From the NCBI GenBank assembly GCA_038503035.1, contig JAVSML010024005.1, positions 852,724 to 916,723 on the forward strand: DNA of 64,000 nt, given 5' to 3'. The notes below the pieces were generated by a model. The model was not told the DNA's origin. It saw nothing but the letters and a program-made list of their open reading frames with translations, and ran no database searches. The translations under genes were made by a program, and so were the position numbers. Positions within the stretch are counted from its first letter, which is position 1. Each line of letters starts with the position of its first letter. Source of the stretch: Crocodylus rhombifer (Eukaryota; Chordata; Crocodylia; Crocodylidae). Below, piece after piece: positions 10,294-21,528 of this stretch.

Positions 10294-12220
10294 AGTAGAA
10301 CCAGTAGTTTATAATCTTGTTCACATAAATGAATAATTGTGCATGACATTGGATTTAGGGTTTAACTGAGGTATTGTGGGACTATGTGGTTAAAACACAA
10401 GGGGTTACTCCAAGGAGTATTTCTGATTGGAAGTCATGGTTAGCAGTTTCTGGCCTGAAAGATCAGTAGAGCTTTGATCACTGTGAGATTCAGGCTATAC
10501 TAGAGGTCCAAATAAGGATGTGCCCTCAGAAGCTTGATGTTTATTCAGAGCAGTAGTTTGATCTGTGGAATGGGAGTAATGCCATATTGAACGATAATCT
10601 CTTAGGAACTCTTTTGCCGTAAAGGTTTGTAAAGGTATTTCCTTTTCATCCTGTTGTTTTGCCTAAGCCAGCTCAGCACTAAAATGATCCTGTTCATTAT
10701 TGTTTTCCACTTTTTTGTATTTTGGTTTCTTTGAATTTTTGGAGGGTGGCAGCAAAATACTCCGAAAAGAAAACGATGATAATCAGAAGATTTTTCCTTG
10801 CCATATATCCAGTTCATAATTCCACACATATACAGTCATGTGTACCACTTCTTGAAATGGTTGTGGTATGCAGAAAAAGTAACCACTCATGAGAGCCACT
10901 CAGTAGATTTTTGGATCAGGTCTTTAAGTCAATAGGAGTTTGTCCATTGATTTGAGGGGCTTTGACCTAAGCCATCTATAAGAAATCCGGATTAACCTAA
11001 TGACAGTTTTTTCCTTCCGTATGTCCATATGTTTGCTTGTTTTGTACACTGTCTTTGAACTCATCTGGATAGAGCGCCTCCATGATGAAATCTGAAAAGT
11101 TGCCAGCTATGGTAGTTGCTCTGTATTTATCATAGGTCAACTTGATTTATCTGAAAGATTTCAGGGCCATCTAATATTGGGGGTTGAGTAGTTTGAATGC
11201 AAGCTTTGATAAATTGTTCATGCTAGAAGCCAGGTGAGATCAGGCTAAATCAGGTTTTACTGTCTAGTGGTTTGTATGCAGAAACGTACTCCCTGCTGTT
11301 CCACTGCCAAGAGAGTTTCACCTAGGTAAACTAAGGCTGCAGGCTTTTCTAAGGCAACTAGACTGTATCGTTATTAAGAGGATACTATCAAGTAATTGAG
11401 AACCAGAATTTAGGTGCGTGAAATAAAACAAAATTTTACAAAGCCCTGTCTTTCATGACTATTTCAAATTATCCAGTCAGTTTTTTTCTGCTGCTTTTTT
11501 CTAAAGGGACAGTGTCAACTTCAAAATGATGTTTTTGCCTGAAACATTTTTTACTTCTGTCTATTATAGGTGACCAAGATGAACAAAAAATATTAATTCT
11601 TCCTCCCTCCTTTTGTTTTGATTGTTGTATACTTGAAAGGACTTTAGGCAGTTCTACAGAGAGGTTTTCTACAAATAGAAAAACTGAAGATGCAAAACTA
11701 CGAGAACAGACAGTGGGGGCTTGGGCAGATGTACCTTCAGCTACATTTAGCTCACTTTTTTTCAAGCTGTGTAGGGCTCAGTATCCCTCTTTAAGCATTC
11801 ATGTTAAATTTTATAACTTAATCATACCAAGTAAATTACTAGTACGTGTGAACCTGAAAGTGCCTAATGTGTTTTCACTTGATGAAGATGAGTGAAATGA
11901 AAAAAATATACTCCTTTCTCCCCTTTGGGTTGTTTTTTTTAAGCACCCAGAAAATTTCTGATGTTTGTCAGCAGCAGTGGGGATAGAAATATAGGGGATA
12001 GATTACAGGAAAAAACTTTCCTATGATTTCTAACTTGGCTCCCTTTCCTGGTATGCCTGTCAAGTTAATTTGTTACTGTTACAAAATCTGGATTTTTATC
12101 TTTTGACCCTTGAAACGTAAGCTTCATGGCAGTTCTGCCTTTTAAGTAAATGTCCTTCCATTTTTCTCCTAATTTCTGGTTTGTACAAAGATTAATTATT
12201 AAAATGTTGGTGTTTTGCAG
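10294..12220 (+). other. RCL1: Intron 3' part before the RCL1 penultimate exon
   Basis: Plain AT-rich sequence with no recognised repeat or gene. It ends in a run of T/G and the acceptor TTTTGCAG at 12213-12220. Confidence 0.75.
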
Positions 12221-12324
12221 GGAGGTTGCGTAGATTCAACAAACCAGAGCTTGGTTCTGCTCCTCATGACCCTCGGACAGCAGGATGTTTCCAAAGTCCT
12301 GCTAGGGCCGCTGTCTCCATACAC
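12221..12324 (+). CDS. RCL1: RCL1 penultimate coding exon
   Basis: The 104-bp exon lies between an acceptor (TTTTGCAG, ending 12220) and a consensus donor (GTAAGT from 12325). It encodes GGCVDSTNQSLVLLLMTLGQ, then QDVSKVLLGPLSPY and the first two bases of a Thr codon. This matches the C-terminal region of vertebrate RCL1 rather than RTCA, its paralogue. RCL1 is a nucleolar protein of the U3 snoRNP/small-subunit processome, partner of BMS1, needed for early 18S pre-rRNA cleavage; it has the cyclase fold but is considered to lack cyclase activity (family knowledge). The exon ends in phase 2 and joins in frame to 21529. Exons for roughly the first three quarters of the protein lie off the left edge. 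Confidence 0.97.
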
Positions 12325-13069
12325 GTAAGTTGTTTTCTTCAGCCTAACAACCCAATCTCATTTAATTTGCTAATTATATAGAATAACAGGTATTTTTGTA
12401 TGGAACACTTTGCCTGTGGCTATGAACAGAACTAGTTGTCCTGATCCTTAAAATGAACCAGATGTCGTGAGTTACTTAGTGTTTATTTTTACACACTAGA
12501 AGACTTCTTTACTCTTCTGTATTCCTCCTGATTCTGAAGCAATTAAACTTGTAGAGATGGGTTTATTGTTGTTCCTTGATCTTGGACTGTATACACGTCA
12601 GTTACATTTTTGTTGTTGTTGCCTAGCATAATCTCTCATTTTTCCTAATTATCTCTTCATAAGGGTTGCATAGAAAGGAATATGGCTGACTAACATCAAA
12701 GATTATGCTCAGGTCAGGGCATGAATATCAAAGAGAACTTCTTAAATATGTGACTCTTGGACTGCCAGCACCTCAGAGTCTTAGAACTGTCACAGACTGC
12801 ACTGTATTCTTGTTTTTTTAAATATATGTTTATACATGTATTATTTGTCTCTGGCAGTTGCCAGTTGTGAGAGAGAAATGCTTGGTTTTCCACCATAGCA
12901 ATTTGAAACACAAACCTCAGAGCAAAGGGCATGACTTTTTCTTCCCACCATAGCTAGCTGACAGCAGTTGGCTAGACAACTCCAGAAACTGAACTGATCA
13001 AGCTGTGTCCCTTCGAGGGGAAGTGGAAGAAAAGACCACATGTCTGGGATGGTATCAATTAGACCATGA

Positions 13070-13148
13070 ACTGTCCTTTTTCGGTTATCATGGTACCGGT
13101 GCTGTATACGTGAAAGGTACAGTACTGTGATAACTGAAGAATGATGGT
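13070..13148 (+). ncRNA. MIR101-2: mir-101-2 precursor hairpin
   Basis: The 79-nt stretch folds as a microRNA hairpin. The 3' arm at 13118-13138 begins TACAGTACTGTGATAAC and matches the vertebrate miR-101-3p sequence over all 21 nt as I know it. The 5' arm at 13081-13102 begins TCGGTTATCATGGTACC and corresponds to miR-101-5p of the -2 locus. The flank ACTGTCCTTTTT is also that of mir-101-2, which separates it from mir-101-1. In human MIR101-2 lies in an RCL1 intron on the same strand, and the same holds here (about 0.75 kb after the donor), so it is probably co-transcribed with RCL1. The seed is ACAGUAC; EZH2 is a well-known vertebrate target. The loop differs slightly from the human one as I recall it. 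Confidence 0.98.
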
Positions 13149-13548
13149 GCCATCACATGAGAGCTTTGACCTGCAGAATGGCTGTCGAACCGGTACTTTG
13201 GAAACCAGCAGATCCCCCAGTGCCATGTGGGAAGGTGGTTAGTTTAACATATATATATTTTTGAAGGGAGCAGTATAGTTTTTTTCCTTGTGGGAAGAAA
13301 TAAAGAAGTTGATTATGAAGTCAGTATGTAGTGAAAGCATTTAGAAACATCAGTGATTGGTGTACTCATATGTGTAATAATATGATTCACTATATTACAT
13401 TTGAAACCATAGATTGGCAAAGTGTAAATGATCATCAGAATTCTTAAAGTAAATTACATTCAGGTACTATATTTTATAGTTGTGATGTTTCATGGTGGCA
13501 AGGTGGGAATGAGGTTAAAGAGCAGGTGGGGATTACTAACTAGAACAA

Positions 13549-13772
13549 CAGGGGTCAGCAACATAGGCCACTCCTGTCCTGTGCAGCTGGGGAGGGGCCT
13601 GTGGCAGCCTTATTTCAGCAGAGGCCTCTGGCGGTCTTGCAGCAGTGGCGGGCTTTGCTCGCATCCCTGCTGCAGTCAGAAGTCAGGGAGAAGTGGAGGC
13701 AGAGAGGAGCCATGGCAGCCAGGTCAATTACCAGTCTGCCTCAATCCCAAGCCAGGTTCTAGCTGACTGCTG
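13549..13772. mobile_element. Probable non-autonomous hAT element
   Basis: It begins CAGGGGTCAGCAAC, a common hAT-type terminus, and ends GGTTCTAGCTGACTGCTG, a decayed inverted match. No convincing 8-bp flanking duplication was found. The interior is G/C-rich and non-coding. Confidence 0.5.
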
Positions 13773-14121
13773 TTCTAAAGCAGCGTGTCACACAAGCTCA
13801 TAACAGCTTTTCTCTCTGCATTTACTTTGCTGCTGCCTCAGAGCTGAGAAACTGGGCTTCTCTGCTACTGAGGAGCCAGAAATCACTATAAATGGCAAAA
13901 AGCCATTGTGTCCTGCTTCACTGGACCAGTTTTCCCTTGGTCCTTCCCTCTGCTTACTGCTGTGATAGCATCTTGCACTGAACACTTTCACAGTGAAGAA
14001 TCCCAAGATCCTTTATTAAGCACTGGAGTGGGGTTGATTTCCCTATCTAACACAGTGCAGCAAGTAAGTAAGAGTTCAGCTGGTAGGCTGCAGTGCTGGG
14101 AGAAGAAGAGAGACCTTAGAA

Positions 14122-14360
14122 CAGAGGTTCCCAGCCACCGGGCTGTGGCCCAGTACCAGGCCGGAAAGGGTTTGCTGCCAGGTTGTGGGATGAGCCCCCC
14201 GCTGTGTGGATCCCCATCTCTCTGCCCAGACGAGCAGCTTCCACTGCCAGCAGTCACATGCTAGGTGGGGGAGCAACCCCAGGAGGGAGGCAGCCAGCTC
14301 TGTGTGCCTCATCCCACTCCCGTGCTAGTCCACAGAAAAAAAAAAGGTTGGGAACCACTG
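14122..14360. mobile_element. Non-autonomous hAT element A (239 bp)
   Basis: The termini CAGAGGTTCCCAGCC and GGTTGGGAACCACTG are inverted repeats. Both flanks are CCTTAGAA (14114-14121 and 14361-14368), an exact 8-bp target duplication of nnnTAnnn form. The interior has no transposase. It abuts element B through the shared middle CCTTAGAA. Confidence 0.92.
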
Positions 14361-14368
14361 CCTTAGAA

Positions 14369-14652
14369 CAGTGGTTCTCAACCCTTTTTGTACCGGGACC
14401 CATTTATAAACATCAATGGCCAGTCCCGACCCAGTGCCCCTCACTCCTGATCCACTGCCGCCCCCCCCCCCCCCCCCAGCATTCGGGGCAGGGGGTGGGT
14501 ATGTGGGTTGGGGGAACTCTGCCAACCTGCAAAGAAAAGCCACAGTTTCCTACATTTTTCTCCTTTAAAGGAGAACCTATTTCTAAAGTTTGTTGATCCA
14601 TTTTTAAAGTTTGTTTCATACATTCTTGCGACCCACTGGTTGAGAAACACTG
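14369..14652. mobile_element. Non-autonomous hAT element B (284 bp)
   Basis: The termini CAGTGGTTCTCAACC and GGTTGAGAAACACTG are inverted repeats of the Charlie/MER5-like type. The flanks are CCTTAGAA at 14361-14368 and 14653-14660. A 17-C run (14461-14477) lies inside. Internal sequence differs from element A, so this is not simply a duplicated copy of A. Confidence 0.93.
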
Positions 14653-14860
14653 CCTTAGAATATATCCCTCAGAATAAGAAATGGCCCTCCAGGGTCCATG
14701 CATGCTTGTATGCAAGGAGCTCCTTTGCCTCAGTCACTGATGTGGAAGACTATATGTGCTAGGCTTTTGTAAGAAAAGTAGGGGCTGAAGAAAAAATATG
14801 TTGGCATGTACTGCAGTCTGGATTCTTGCCCTTCACTTATGTTCAACAGAGGTAGGAGGC

Positions 14861-14877
14861 TTTTTTTTTTTTTTTTT
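14861..14877. repeat. T17 homopolymer
   Basis: Seventeen consecutive T residues, possibly the remnant of a poly(A) tail on the opposite strand, but no retroelement body was recognised beside it. Confidence 0.9.
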
Positions 14878-15873
14878 GCCAAACCAGCTGTGGCTGTGTG
14901 ACCATGTTGTCTAACAACTCAGCTGTGCAGAATCATGTGTAGTATGTTCCATATCATGGAGAATCCCAGGCCAGTGGAGAGTAGGGTTCGTTTACCTGTG
15001 GATCAGGAAGGTGGCTGCAGCTGTGAACAGTGAGCCAGGAGCAGGTGAAAGACCTTTCTTTGCATAGGCCTTTCCTACAGTGAACCAGAAGCAAGTGAAT
15101 GGGAAACCTTACTCCAGCTAGTTGTGGCCATAAGAGGAAGAGAAAATGGGTTTTATTGCGTGATCCAGCTAGGAGCAGTGGTGGCAGAAACTCTCCCACA
15201 AGCTTGTTGGAAGTGCAGCTATGTGGAGGGAGCAGTGCAGGCAGTTTCTCTGCTGCAGCCACACTGGACTGAACAAAAAGGCACAGTGAAGGAACGTGGT
15301 AAGTAAAGTAAAAGCAGACAAAGCCAGAGCAAAAAAGGAAGAGTTCTATGAATGAGCAGAAACAATAGACAAAGGGACAAAGGGGAAGATCAGACCAGAA
15401 ATCCCTACTGGGAGAAAGGGGCCGTAAAAGACAAGGAGATGCTTCTTTCTGGTAAAAGACATAAGAGAAGGAAGCCTCTGCTCTTGGGCGATCCTCCTTT
15501 TCATTCCTTCTATGTTTAACTGCTGCTACTTTTTCTCTGCTGGCTTTCTCATTCACTGATTCCTGTTTCTATGGAGACAGTTGAGTCAGCTCTTTCGTGT
15601 ATGTTCTTTATGGCTGTTGCAATAAATTGGACACCTCCCATTAAATCTGAACTTGCATGAAGCATTCAAAATGAGAATGTTTTTAAGAAACAGCTTCAGT
15701 AAACTGCATTGCATTGTCTTGTCAGAAAATACAAATTCCACAGCTCTTCAGAAGGGAATCTGGTTTGCCTGACCACCCAGTGGGTGTTTCCACAAGATTG
15801 AAGATTGTTCATATGGGTACATCAGGTTCCTTACCCAGTTCTGACAGATGGGATGGGCTTCTTTGGAGAACTG

Positions 15874-15919
15874 ATTTTTTTTTTCTTTTCTTTTCTTTTT
15901 CTTTTCTTTTTTTTTTTTT
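15874..15919. repeat. (TTTTC)n polypyrimidine microsatellite
   Basis: A 46-bp pure T/C tract on the + strand made of T runs and TTTTC units. Open frames over it encode only Phe/Leu-rich or Lys-rich low complexity and are not genes. Confidence 0.92.
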
Positions 15920-18900
15920 GCTGCTGCTCAAATTACATGTGCCTTCACATCGCACATAAGAAGAGAGAGAGCATTTTGGGGCAATACCTGCCCAATTCAT
16001 TTCTGCACAAACCACTGATCTTTTGTTTTTAGTCCTCATGGCTTTCATTCTTCTCACCCCATCTCCACTCCTTTATCATTGTCACCTAATCCTTTTCTGT
16101 TCCTCTTCTCTGCACAGCTTGTATTTGGCTAATCTTCCTCTTCCCTGCTTGTACTTCACAGCTGATGTATTTCCTTTCTCTGCCTAGGCCTTTCCTACAG
16201 GCAGCTCCAGTCCCCAGCAAAATATTCTGCTTGTGGCTTTGTTTATCCCTTGATGGTGGCTGGGGGAAGCTTTTTCTCTTCTCCCCTGGTGTAACAGTGC
16301 CCTCTAAAGGAGGCAGAGAGGCTGGCTGCCTTTCTGAGTTTCCAGTTACTGTTGCAGGTATCCAGGCTTTTTCTTCCCCCACCCTGCAGGGTTAAGTCTG
16401 AACAGCTGCAAACGTAGCTAGAAACTCAGAGGAGGATTCTGCACTGCTGTCTTCCAGACTTCCATGAACCATAGCTTGTGAACAGCAACTACAGATTAAT
16501 TATTCCCCTCTTCGCTTCCATGAACTACATCTACTGTGACTGCACAGTGACTTTTTTACACAACATCCTTCTCCATTGGTCCTGAAGCAGCACATTGTTT
16601 TCATCTACATTGTGGCCATGGATTTAGTGGTCAAACCAGCCTTTTCTCTAGCAAAGAGCAGAGGAATGATAAGTAGCTAGCTTGTGGAAGCCTTCATCTA
16701 TGAATTGTCATAAACACATTATAAAGTCACTCTCAGCATTTGGGATTAACATGTTCTGAGCAGAATATGCTTAGAGTGTGGGGGGGATGGCTGTCCACTG
16801 ATATTTCAAATGGCCTTCTAGAAATAAAGAGGCCAATCTGCTGTCTGATACCTGGAGGGTGGGTAGGCATGTGCATATATATTATACTGCGTAGCTGAGG
16901 AGTTGCTGTGCAGGTGAGGAATAACTCAGTTGGAGTTCTGGAGCTCTGCCAGCAAGTTTTGTAATAGAATAAAGGCAACAGTTGGGCAGAAATGACATCT
17001 GTGAAATATTCAGCCACTCCTAATTCATTAGGTTCTTTTACCTAGTCCTGCGACAGACTGTTTCTTGGAGCCTTACTTTTCCTTTTGAAGTGCAAATGAA
17101 TGGAGAGGGTGCTGTCTGTGAAATGGTCTTTTGTGGCAGGGAGGATTTAGGTCAGATACCTAGAAAAAATATCATGTCTATGAGCAGATGCTTTTGTTTG
17201 GTAGAAGGACAGTAATTCTGCTGGTAGGAAAAACCATCTCTGGCACATTCAGTAGCAGTTGGTTCGTGGGTGGGGGAAAAATCTGTTCAGCATTGTCTCC
17301 TCATTTGCAAAAAGTATTTTAAATCTGAGGTGAAATTGGAATGCACCATGACCTACTCTTCCCCTCTGTCCTCCTCTGCATCTGTGTGGGCATGTCTCTG
17401 CCCCTACAGGATGAATGAAATGGAAACCTGCCCCAGTCAGATTGCATCACACCTGTCTCAGCTGATTTCTGCACCTAATAGAAGCTCTGCTTCTGTTTCA
17501 CTTTGTCACGTGCATCTCTCCATTTGTCAAAGTTCCTGACACGCTTACTATTCTGATTGCTTGGAGATAGAGCTTTGAAGAACAGACAGTTGCCATAATG
17601 CATCAAGCCCAACTTTACCTCCTAACATTATTTCTTTGCCTCGTCTATGTAAGAACATGGCAAAGCCCTCTTACCTTTCTTCCTGTTTCTGTGCACAGAA
17701 GCCAAAGGACAGATTGTTTTCTACCTGTTAGGTGTGTAAGTGGGCGTAGGTGCATAAGTATGATTCTATACCATGCTGCTCAAGTCTTGGAAAACAGTTA
17801 ATGCCATATGTGGGTGTGGCCACCTCCTCCTTTCTGCTTTTTTGGGTCTAAGTTCTGATGATTGGGCGTTACAAAAGTTAGGTGCAATTACAGATTTTTT
17901 AGAGCTTGAATAGAGTGGAAAAGAATTGAACTTAGCCCCGTAAGTCTATATAGATATCCAGCAGGAGGAACAGAGTGCGTCCATAGGAGAACTGAAGGGC
18001 CAGAATCCTGGATAGTACTGAGCACTTCTTGAATTGTGCTCATCATCTTGCAGAGTCAGACCCACTGGCTCTAAGCCTGGGTCTGAGGCTGCCTCTTGTT
18101 TTTAGGCAATTTACTGTGAGCCCCCTGTTTTGTTCAGTGGTCTTGGCCTGCTCTGCTTTCTAGTAATAGAGCCAGAGCTCTCTGAAGGGACCCAGGTGTC
18201 TGGTAAGCTGCTTATTGATGCCTGTCAGCTTTCTCAAAGCACCTGAACCAACATATGCCTGCATGCTTATTATAGCTGCAGTGAGAAACCTCACAGCTTG
18301 GGAGGGATGGAAGGAACAGCATCTCTTTTTATTTTCTTCTTAAATTGTTAATCCCCTTTGGATATGAGAGAGGTGCCTAAGGCACTTGCCTGGTATCTGT
18401 ATTCTCTCTGACTTAACGTCCTACCCTGCCAGGTTTGAATTTACACGTGCCATATACCTCTGCTCCCCAGCACACCCAAATCCACCCAGCAGAGTTGACT
18501 GCCCAGGCTGCCCCTGAAAATAACTGTCACATCTTGTCCTCCCCTTCCCAACATGAGTGACCAGACAAGCTTATTACACCCAGTCCAAAGAGAGAGAGTA
18601 CATTTCCGTCACTTCCTGCCCACATCCTGTTTACTTTCACTGTTGTCAGAGTTTTCTGTTCAGAAGGCATTTTCCGCTCTCTCAGTAGTGTGATCCTGAT
18701 ACTTCTTCTGCTTATCTGTATTTGACCATTCCCAATGTTGCAGCCAGGAATGTCTTGGACTCTTTTTCTTGGGTCTTATGAAACTATAGCAGTCACTGTC
18801 TCTCTCTCTTGGCCTCCTGAATCCTCTTATAAGGCATGTTGCAGGCATTCTTTTTCAAAGTAGAATTGTGATACAGAATTGATAAAGGAATTTTGCCTCC

Positions 18901-19371
18901 AAATGCATTTAAAATAGCGTTAGCTCTTAGAACAGTGCATTTTCCAGGCTATCAACCAAACAGATGCTTGGGATAGATACCCCCTCTTTCCAAAGTGCAT
19001 GCCCCCTCTTTCCAAAGTTTAAGTTGTTTGAGAAAAGCATTTTAGGCAGGCACTGGGAGAGATTAAATCTGAGATCCATCTAATTCAGTTTCTTCCTGTC
19101 TAATGGGGCCATTACCAGGTGCTTTGAAGAAGAGACAGGAAACTCACAATGGGCAGTTATAGGCATTTCATTTGCTGCTGTCCAGTTTCATTTAATAAGT
19201 CCCTGTTTGGAGAGAATTAATAGGACTGTTACATTCCCTTCTTTGTATCGTTCAGTATTTATTTTTTTCTACCATGTCCACTTCACCTTGCCTTAGCTTA
19301 ACTGTTTAATTTCACCATAACCCTTATCTTTAAAAAAAAAATCATTCTCAGGAGAAATGTAAAAATCTAGA

Positions 19372-19490
19372 ACTCTTGGTTCAGAGATGATACCTTTTAT
19401 TAGACCAACTAAAAAATCACAAAATAGTTATCTTTTTCTGCACACTTTTGGGCTCACATGCCCTTCATCAGGCTCAGGGAAAATTAAAGA
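19372..19490 (-). repeat. Old interspersed repeat, family not identified
   Basis: On the minus strand it reads CCTGATGAAGGGCATGTGAG, then GGTCTAATAAAAGGTATCAT. This motif pair is familiar from many sauropsid genomes, but I cannot name the family with confidence. An LTR insertion follows 25 bp to the right. Confidence 0.5.
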
Positions 19491-19514
19491 TGGTAAAACG
19501 TTCCCATAGGTAGG

Positions 19515-20476
19515 TGTCGGGTATTGCAGTCCCTTGTGGACCTGAAGGACACCGCCTGCCGCTCGACTAGGGTGTTATCTGCTCTAATTGAGGATCTTAC
19601 ATGCCCATGTTTCTCCTGCCACGACTTGATGTTAACAGAGTTGGTTCATATACCTTGACGTGTAGTCCAATTATTAGTCTCACCGACGTCCCGCGAGGTC
19701 CCAAGTTTCTGAGGGCTCCACCACCCCTACACCCTCGCCCGTTCCACCGGGAGGTGGCCAGCCAGTTGGTCCGGCCACCTGTCCTCAGTTCCTCTCAAAC
19801 AATCAACAAAAGAAAAGGTCAAAAAGAAAACATGAAAACAGAGAAGGCTCTCCTGGCCTGGGTCACTGCTCCGGCTGTCTGCAGCCACACTTTGAACCAA
19901 AATTGACCTTCATGGGGTCAGTCCCTCTTTATTGGCTCTCTCTCTGAGAGCCTCTTGTACAGTTTGCCACAATTTCTTTTAACAGCTTAAGTCCATACTA
20001 TTGTCCTGTGCCACTATTACATGTATTACTGTACCCAAAAGTCACTGGTGCCCTCTCTTAGGGTTATTATGGTACCCTTCTCATGCAGGGCTCAGCCAGC
20101 TCCGGCCAGTAAACAAACAGTTGTACTCCCTGCAGGGGCCAGGAAACTGAGTTCTAAACCCCCGCTGGGGTTTTGCTCACTGCCAGAGGCTCCTACCAGC
20201 GCTCAACATCGCTTTTAGAGTTCCCTGCAGTGTGTGCTGGCGTGCTCCACCTCCTCCTCCTCCTCCTCCTCCTCCTCTTTCCGGTTCTGCGTTGTTGCCT
20301 CTTGCCTGTCCCATGCTCTTCTTTATACTGGCAGAGGAATTCTTGGCCCCTCCCTTTCCAACACACCTGGGTAAGGGGAATCTCTGCCGGGCTCCTTGGG
20401 GCTGTGGACCTGGGGCCACTAAACCTTTGATTAGCCCGTGAGCCTTGGAGCCTGGCGGCTCCTTCTCTCTCTCACA
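19515..20476 (-). mobile_element. Solo LTR, 962 bp, antisense within the RCL1 intron
   Basis: The element begins TGTCGGG and ends CTCACA on the + strand, so it has TG...CA ends. The flanks are GTAGG on both sides (19510-19514 and 20477-20481), an exact 5-bp target duplication. On the minus strand a TATAAAG box (+ strand 20321-20327) precedes an AATAAA signal (+ strand 19928-19933) by about 390 bp, the order expected of U3 then R. There is no internal coding region, so it is a solo LTR made by LTR-LTR recombination (inference). Superfamily (ERV or Gypsy) is not resolved; 5-bp duplications fit several groups. Some CpGs remain. Confidence 0.9.
20247..20277. repeat. (CTC)n microsatellite inside the LTR
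   Basis: About ten CTC units. In the LTR's own (minus) orientation this is a GAG/GGA-rich tract lying just downstream of the TATA box. Confidence 0.95.
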
Positions 20477-21528
20477 GTAGGAAATAATCTTCATTTTTGC
20501 ACAGAGGAAGCTGAAGATGGAAATCTGTCCCTCTGGGCCCATGAGTGTCTTTGGAGGTGCTCTTTGTTGTGCAGATCAGGCAGGATTCCTTCCCTGGTGG
20601 TGTCAGATGGCAAGCAGGGAGGCATAGAAATCTTTCTTGTTGTTCAGCAATGAAGGTTATAATCCAAGATCTCAGGAGGAAGCACTTTTCCAAAAAGGAG
20701 TGGCCCAGAACACAAATTCCTTCTTTAATAAAATACTGGTAAATTCTAAAGAAATGCACAAGTTAACAGTGGTGAGAGCTTGTGCTCATATAAGTGCTCT
20801 TAAATAGGTTTGTTAAATACAGACACAAAATCTTGAATACTTTGAATTTCGTGAACAACCTACAGAAGTAGTTTTCAGTAATTCCAGTAAAATTTAACGT
20901 TGAGCATTTTAGGGAGTTAGCCTGGTTCACTGGATATAGAGCTAGATGGGCATGCAGCCTGGCTTCTTTTCCAGTGTAGCCATTGATGGCCTCCCACTCT
21001 GCCCAGTGCCTAAAACCTTATGTTCTGGCTGAGAAAGCACCCTTGTAATACAGGGAACATTTCTTTCAAACGTATAGGCTCATTTTCTCCATTCTGACTT
21101 ATACCTAGTAGCTATTTCACTAAATGTTAGTGTCTGCTCTCCAGGGCCATCTACAGGGGGCGTGAATCAGGGTGACCACGCCAGGCCCTGCGTTTTGGGG
21201 GGCCCCGCAGAGCCAGGTGGAACAGCTGTGGTTCTGTTGCCGGCTTCACGTCCAGCCACCTGGCAAACCCCACTGCCGAATCCGGCACATCCAGCTGCTT
21301 GGCACCGGCCCCCCCGCCCCCAAGTCTGCTGCCGGCTTCATTTCATCCGGGGGTTGGGCCCCATACAGGCTGATTTGCCCCAGGCCCTGCACCCTGCTCT
21401 GATCATCTCTCCTGCTCTCCTTACAAGACAGAATTATTGAGACTGCTGCTTGAGTCATTGAGTTTTGTTGATGATTTTTTCTTTTTTATTAAATAAACTC
21501 GCATTTTCTTCCTTTTTCTCTTCTTCAG

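Larger units (their letters stand above)
1..12220 (+). other. RCL1: Intron of RCL1 upstream of the penultimate coding exon (partial)
   Basis: This stretch precedes a clear splice acceptor (TGTTTTGCAG ending at 12220) and holds no recognisable RCL1 coding exon, so it is read as the 3' part of an intron whose 5' exon lies outside the window. It contains repeat copies listed separately (SINEs, hAT elements, a CR1). Bases 1-290 and 350-900 show nothing I can name. Confidence 0.8.
12325..21528 (+). other. RCL1: RCL1 last intron, host of mir-101-2
   Basis: The 9.2-kb intron runs from GTAAGT at 12325 to CTTCTTCAG at 21528. It contains the mir-101-2 hairpin near its 5' end, several hAT elements, a T/C-rich tract, an interspersed repeat and an antisense solo LTR. 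From 14660 to 19370, apart from the homopolymer and T/C tracts, no exon or named repeat was identified. A GC-rich stretch at about 21140-21410, 120 bp before the last exon, looks like a repeat fragment that I cannot classify. Confidence 0.9.

Noticed and set aside
12721..13041. Possible extra exon or duplication (CCACCATAGC occurs twice) just before mir-101-2
   Set aside because: The repeated motif is only about 10 bp, there is no matching RCL1 protein segment and no splice-site pair.
14954..15556. 200-codon open frame on the minus strand
   Set aside because: No recognisable domain, no retroelement motif, and it lies within an intron of RCL1 without splice context; the length is possible by chance.
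18966..19017. Tandem copy of CCCCCTCTTTCCAAAGT
   Set aside because: A simple short tandem duplication with no sign of function.
20930..21060. tRNA-SINE-like stretch in the RCL1 intron
   Set aside because: Only loose similarity to a MIR head and core; too weak to call.
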